From contig JAHBMJ010002961.1 in the NCBI GenBank assembly GCA_018398765.1, positions 32,467 to 72,352 of the forward strand: DNA of 39,886 nt, in the 5' to 3' direction. Both the position numbers and the translations under genes were made by a program. This document shows positions 26,301-29,300 of this stretch, piece after piece. The stretch's first letter is position 1. Every line of letters begins with the position of its first letter. The stretch is from Chromera velia (taxonomy: Eukaryota > Sar > Chromeraceae). The notes beneath the pieces were generated by a model that searched no databases, was not told the DNA's origin, and was given only the letters and a program-made list of their open reading frames with translations.

Positions 26301-29300
26301 ATGAGAGTCAAAAGGAGACGGTAGACGGAGAATCTCGTCGGCTGAATGCCGAAGGAGACACGAGCGGCAAGAACATAGCCACAATGACCCTCAGCGCCCC
26401 TCAGCAGGCGCTTCTCCTTGAGCACAGACAGCTGATCGAAAACGACTGGGACGCGTATGGTCTCGGGCGTCAGGGGGGGAACTGGGAGGTGGAGTGCACT
26501 CAACTGGACGTTCAGAATGAAGTCTGGACTACCACAGGTGGGTGCATAGGCAGAGAGAGAGATAGCTTCAGGAGAGAATGGGATCCGTCTTTTGGTTTTT
26601 CGCATCTGTACGTACCTCGAGTTGGCTTGAACCGCCTGTCTGTCCTTAGAGATTCTGTATGTCTCCTCGTCTGAACCATTCGTCTGTTGTTGATTCTGCC
26701 TTCCCTCCATGTGCTTGCTTGTACTTGCAGGGTGTGTGACAACGGGAGCCGAAAACGGACTGCTGACAGGACAGGAAGTCCTGTGCGAGTGCGAAATAAG
26801 AGCGATGGAGGCAGTCTTCATCATCGCTCAGAGGGTCAGCAAGGAATGAAGGAGGGGCGGCCTATTGTGGATCAGCCAGCCAATAAGTTCTTCATCTTTT
26901 GTGCGTGCATGATCTGATATCATCTATTGGCTTTCTGCGTTTCCCTTTCCGCTCTCAACTTGATCCCATTCCTCCCGTCTGCATATGAATAAATGTGCAG
27001 TACGTCCAACCGTCCGCGTTGACGCCCACGGCGGGAACCTCGAGGGAGGCCGTGCGAGAGAAGCTCTCCGACGTGGGATTCGAATTTCTCTTCCGAACGG
27101 TCAGGCCAGCAGAAAGGGAGTCATACATGTTCAGGTCTCTCTGCACAGGAATTGAAAGCGTGCTAGAATGAATGAAAGAAAGAGGGCACAAGAGAACACC
27201 AGAAAGACCCACACATCGTCCCCTCCAAAGGTCTAGCGAGAGTTTGATGAGTCGAAAGAAAGGCATCAAGACCGTCTTTTTGCATTTGGAAACTGATTAG
27301 CGAGACTTCATACACAAACGCCGAGACAGGCAGCAGCGCAGGAGACAGAACGGCAGACCAGATGATGGCACCATTGTTGAATCAGTAACTTCCCTTTGCT
27401 TGCATGCAGGTCTCTGTGTCCACCGTCTTTGTGTTGGGACTCATTTGTATGCTCGTCTTCACGTCAGTTTTCTTGTTATTTTGCGAGGAATGGAGGGAGG
27501 GAAGGGAGCGTGGCCATTTTGCCTCTTTATGCGGAAATCCTTTTCCGTTTGGCCCTTTTCCTTCCCTCCTCTCCTTCCTTGAATTGTTGCTTTTGCGCCT
27601 CGCTGTCTCGGTTTTCTTTTGTCGCAGCTCGTGAGCCGCCTTCGTCCTCCTTCTAGCTTCCCTTTCTCTTTCTGTCTTTCGACAATAAGTGTTTTTTGTT
27701 TTTTTTCTTCGCTTGGCTCCCTGTATGCCTGAAAAAAAAACGCTCTTCCATTGCAGGGCTCTGCGCATAGAGAGGAGACTTCTTCCAGAGATACCGGAGG
27801 TCCCCCCCGCCTTCTCTCTCTGCGACTGTCGCCGAAGAGCGGGAGGCAGAGGAAAGAAACCGACAGTCCTCCGAGCAGTCGAGCAACAGAGTCGCGCAAA
27901 GAAATACAAACAAAGAGGGAAAGGAGGGGGGAAGGGAGAATCCGAAACTGAGCGGAGACTGCAGAAGGTTTCGGAGGGAGCGAGAGACTTAATGGATAAT
28001 CAGGAAGAAGATCTCGCGGTCGCACGAAGTCTCTTTGCCTCTGAGTCTCATGCTCTGAGAATCCGAAAGTCAGTTGACACTCTGTCTGCGGGAGAGGGGA
28101 GTGGCTCAGGCAGGGCGAAAAAAGGCTTCGCTTTTCTGCTTTTTTTTGTCCTTTCGTTCCCTTTATCACCTCCTTCTCCTCTCTGTGTGTTGTCGTTCAC
28201 TCATGTGTCAGAAAGTTTTTTTCATCCCTAAACTCTGGGTGGATGTGCAGGTATTTCAATCCTAGACGAATCCTGGCTTTCCACGTTGCGGCCGGGGCCC
28301 TCCTCGGCCCCAACGGCCCTTTGACAACGCCAGAAGAAAGTGAGGTAGGCAACGGGGGCGCAGTGACAAAGAAGAAAAACAGCAGGAAAGGAGACGGCTG
28401 TGCCAAGTGTTTGTCCAGATTGAACTGGAGCGTGTGCCGTCTCCTTGCCCGGTTGCTGATGAAAGAGAAGACTCTGGGGGCCGCCGACGCTCCGAAGATC
28501 CGCGCCGCCCGCAGAGTGCGTCTCGCTCAAGAGAAGGATCAGATTGATGGGTACTTGAAGGGGAAGCAAGATGAGGGTGAGGACAAACAAGAGCAACTTT
28601 GGAGTTCGATGGTTGTGGAGATGAGAGGACGCCAGTATGAATTGGGGCTTCCTTTTAACTTTGAGGAGATGAAGGCAAAATTGATCAGAGCAGTTCGCAA
28701 CCGCAAGAATCAGACACAGAAGGAAAAGGTACAGAAATTCAAAAACCAGAAGAGCGAAAGCGCCTCTTCGCTGTCCTCTTCCTCTTCCTCAGACGTGTCC
28801 ACGAAAAAAGAAGCAGCAGGGGAAGAGACAGACAGTCGGGGGCAGGAGAGCGAGAACGCCACATCCGGAATTATGAACGATGTCGAGGACTTGCTTGCAA
28901 TGATCACAGAGGAGCTGGGCAAAGACAGCACTGACGAGGAAATGAGGAAGGATCTAGAGGAGAAAGTGGTAAGTCTGAAGGTATGGACAGAGCAGCTGAT
29001 CCAAATGGCTGAAGAAGGTGAGGGTTCCGACGGTTCACACTCGTCCTCAGCCCAAGACAACAGCCACAGGACAGCAGGGAGAGGGCGGGGGGGAGAGTTC
29101 ACAATTGAAGTTCCGGCAAGCCGCCGGACATCAACGGAAGACATAGACAGACTCCTGTCGACCTTTTCACAGCAGCACTCCCCCTTTCTGGACGCGGAAA
29201 TCGAGGGCGCAATCCCCGCACCGATCCGTCTCAAAATGGAATCTTCGAATGAGACCGACGAGAATGAGAAAGAAGCAGAGGAGGAGGATGAGAAGACAAA

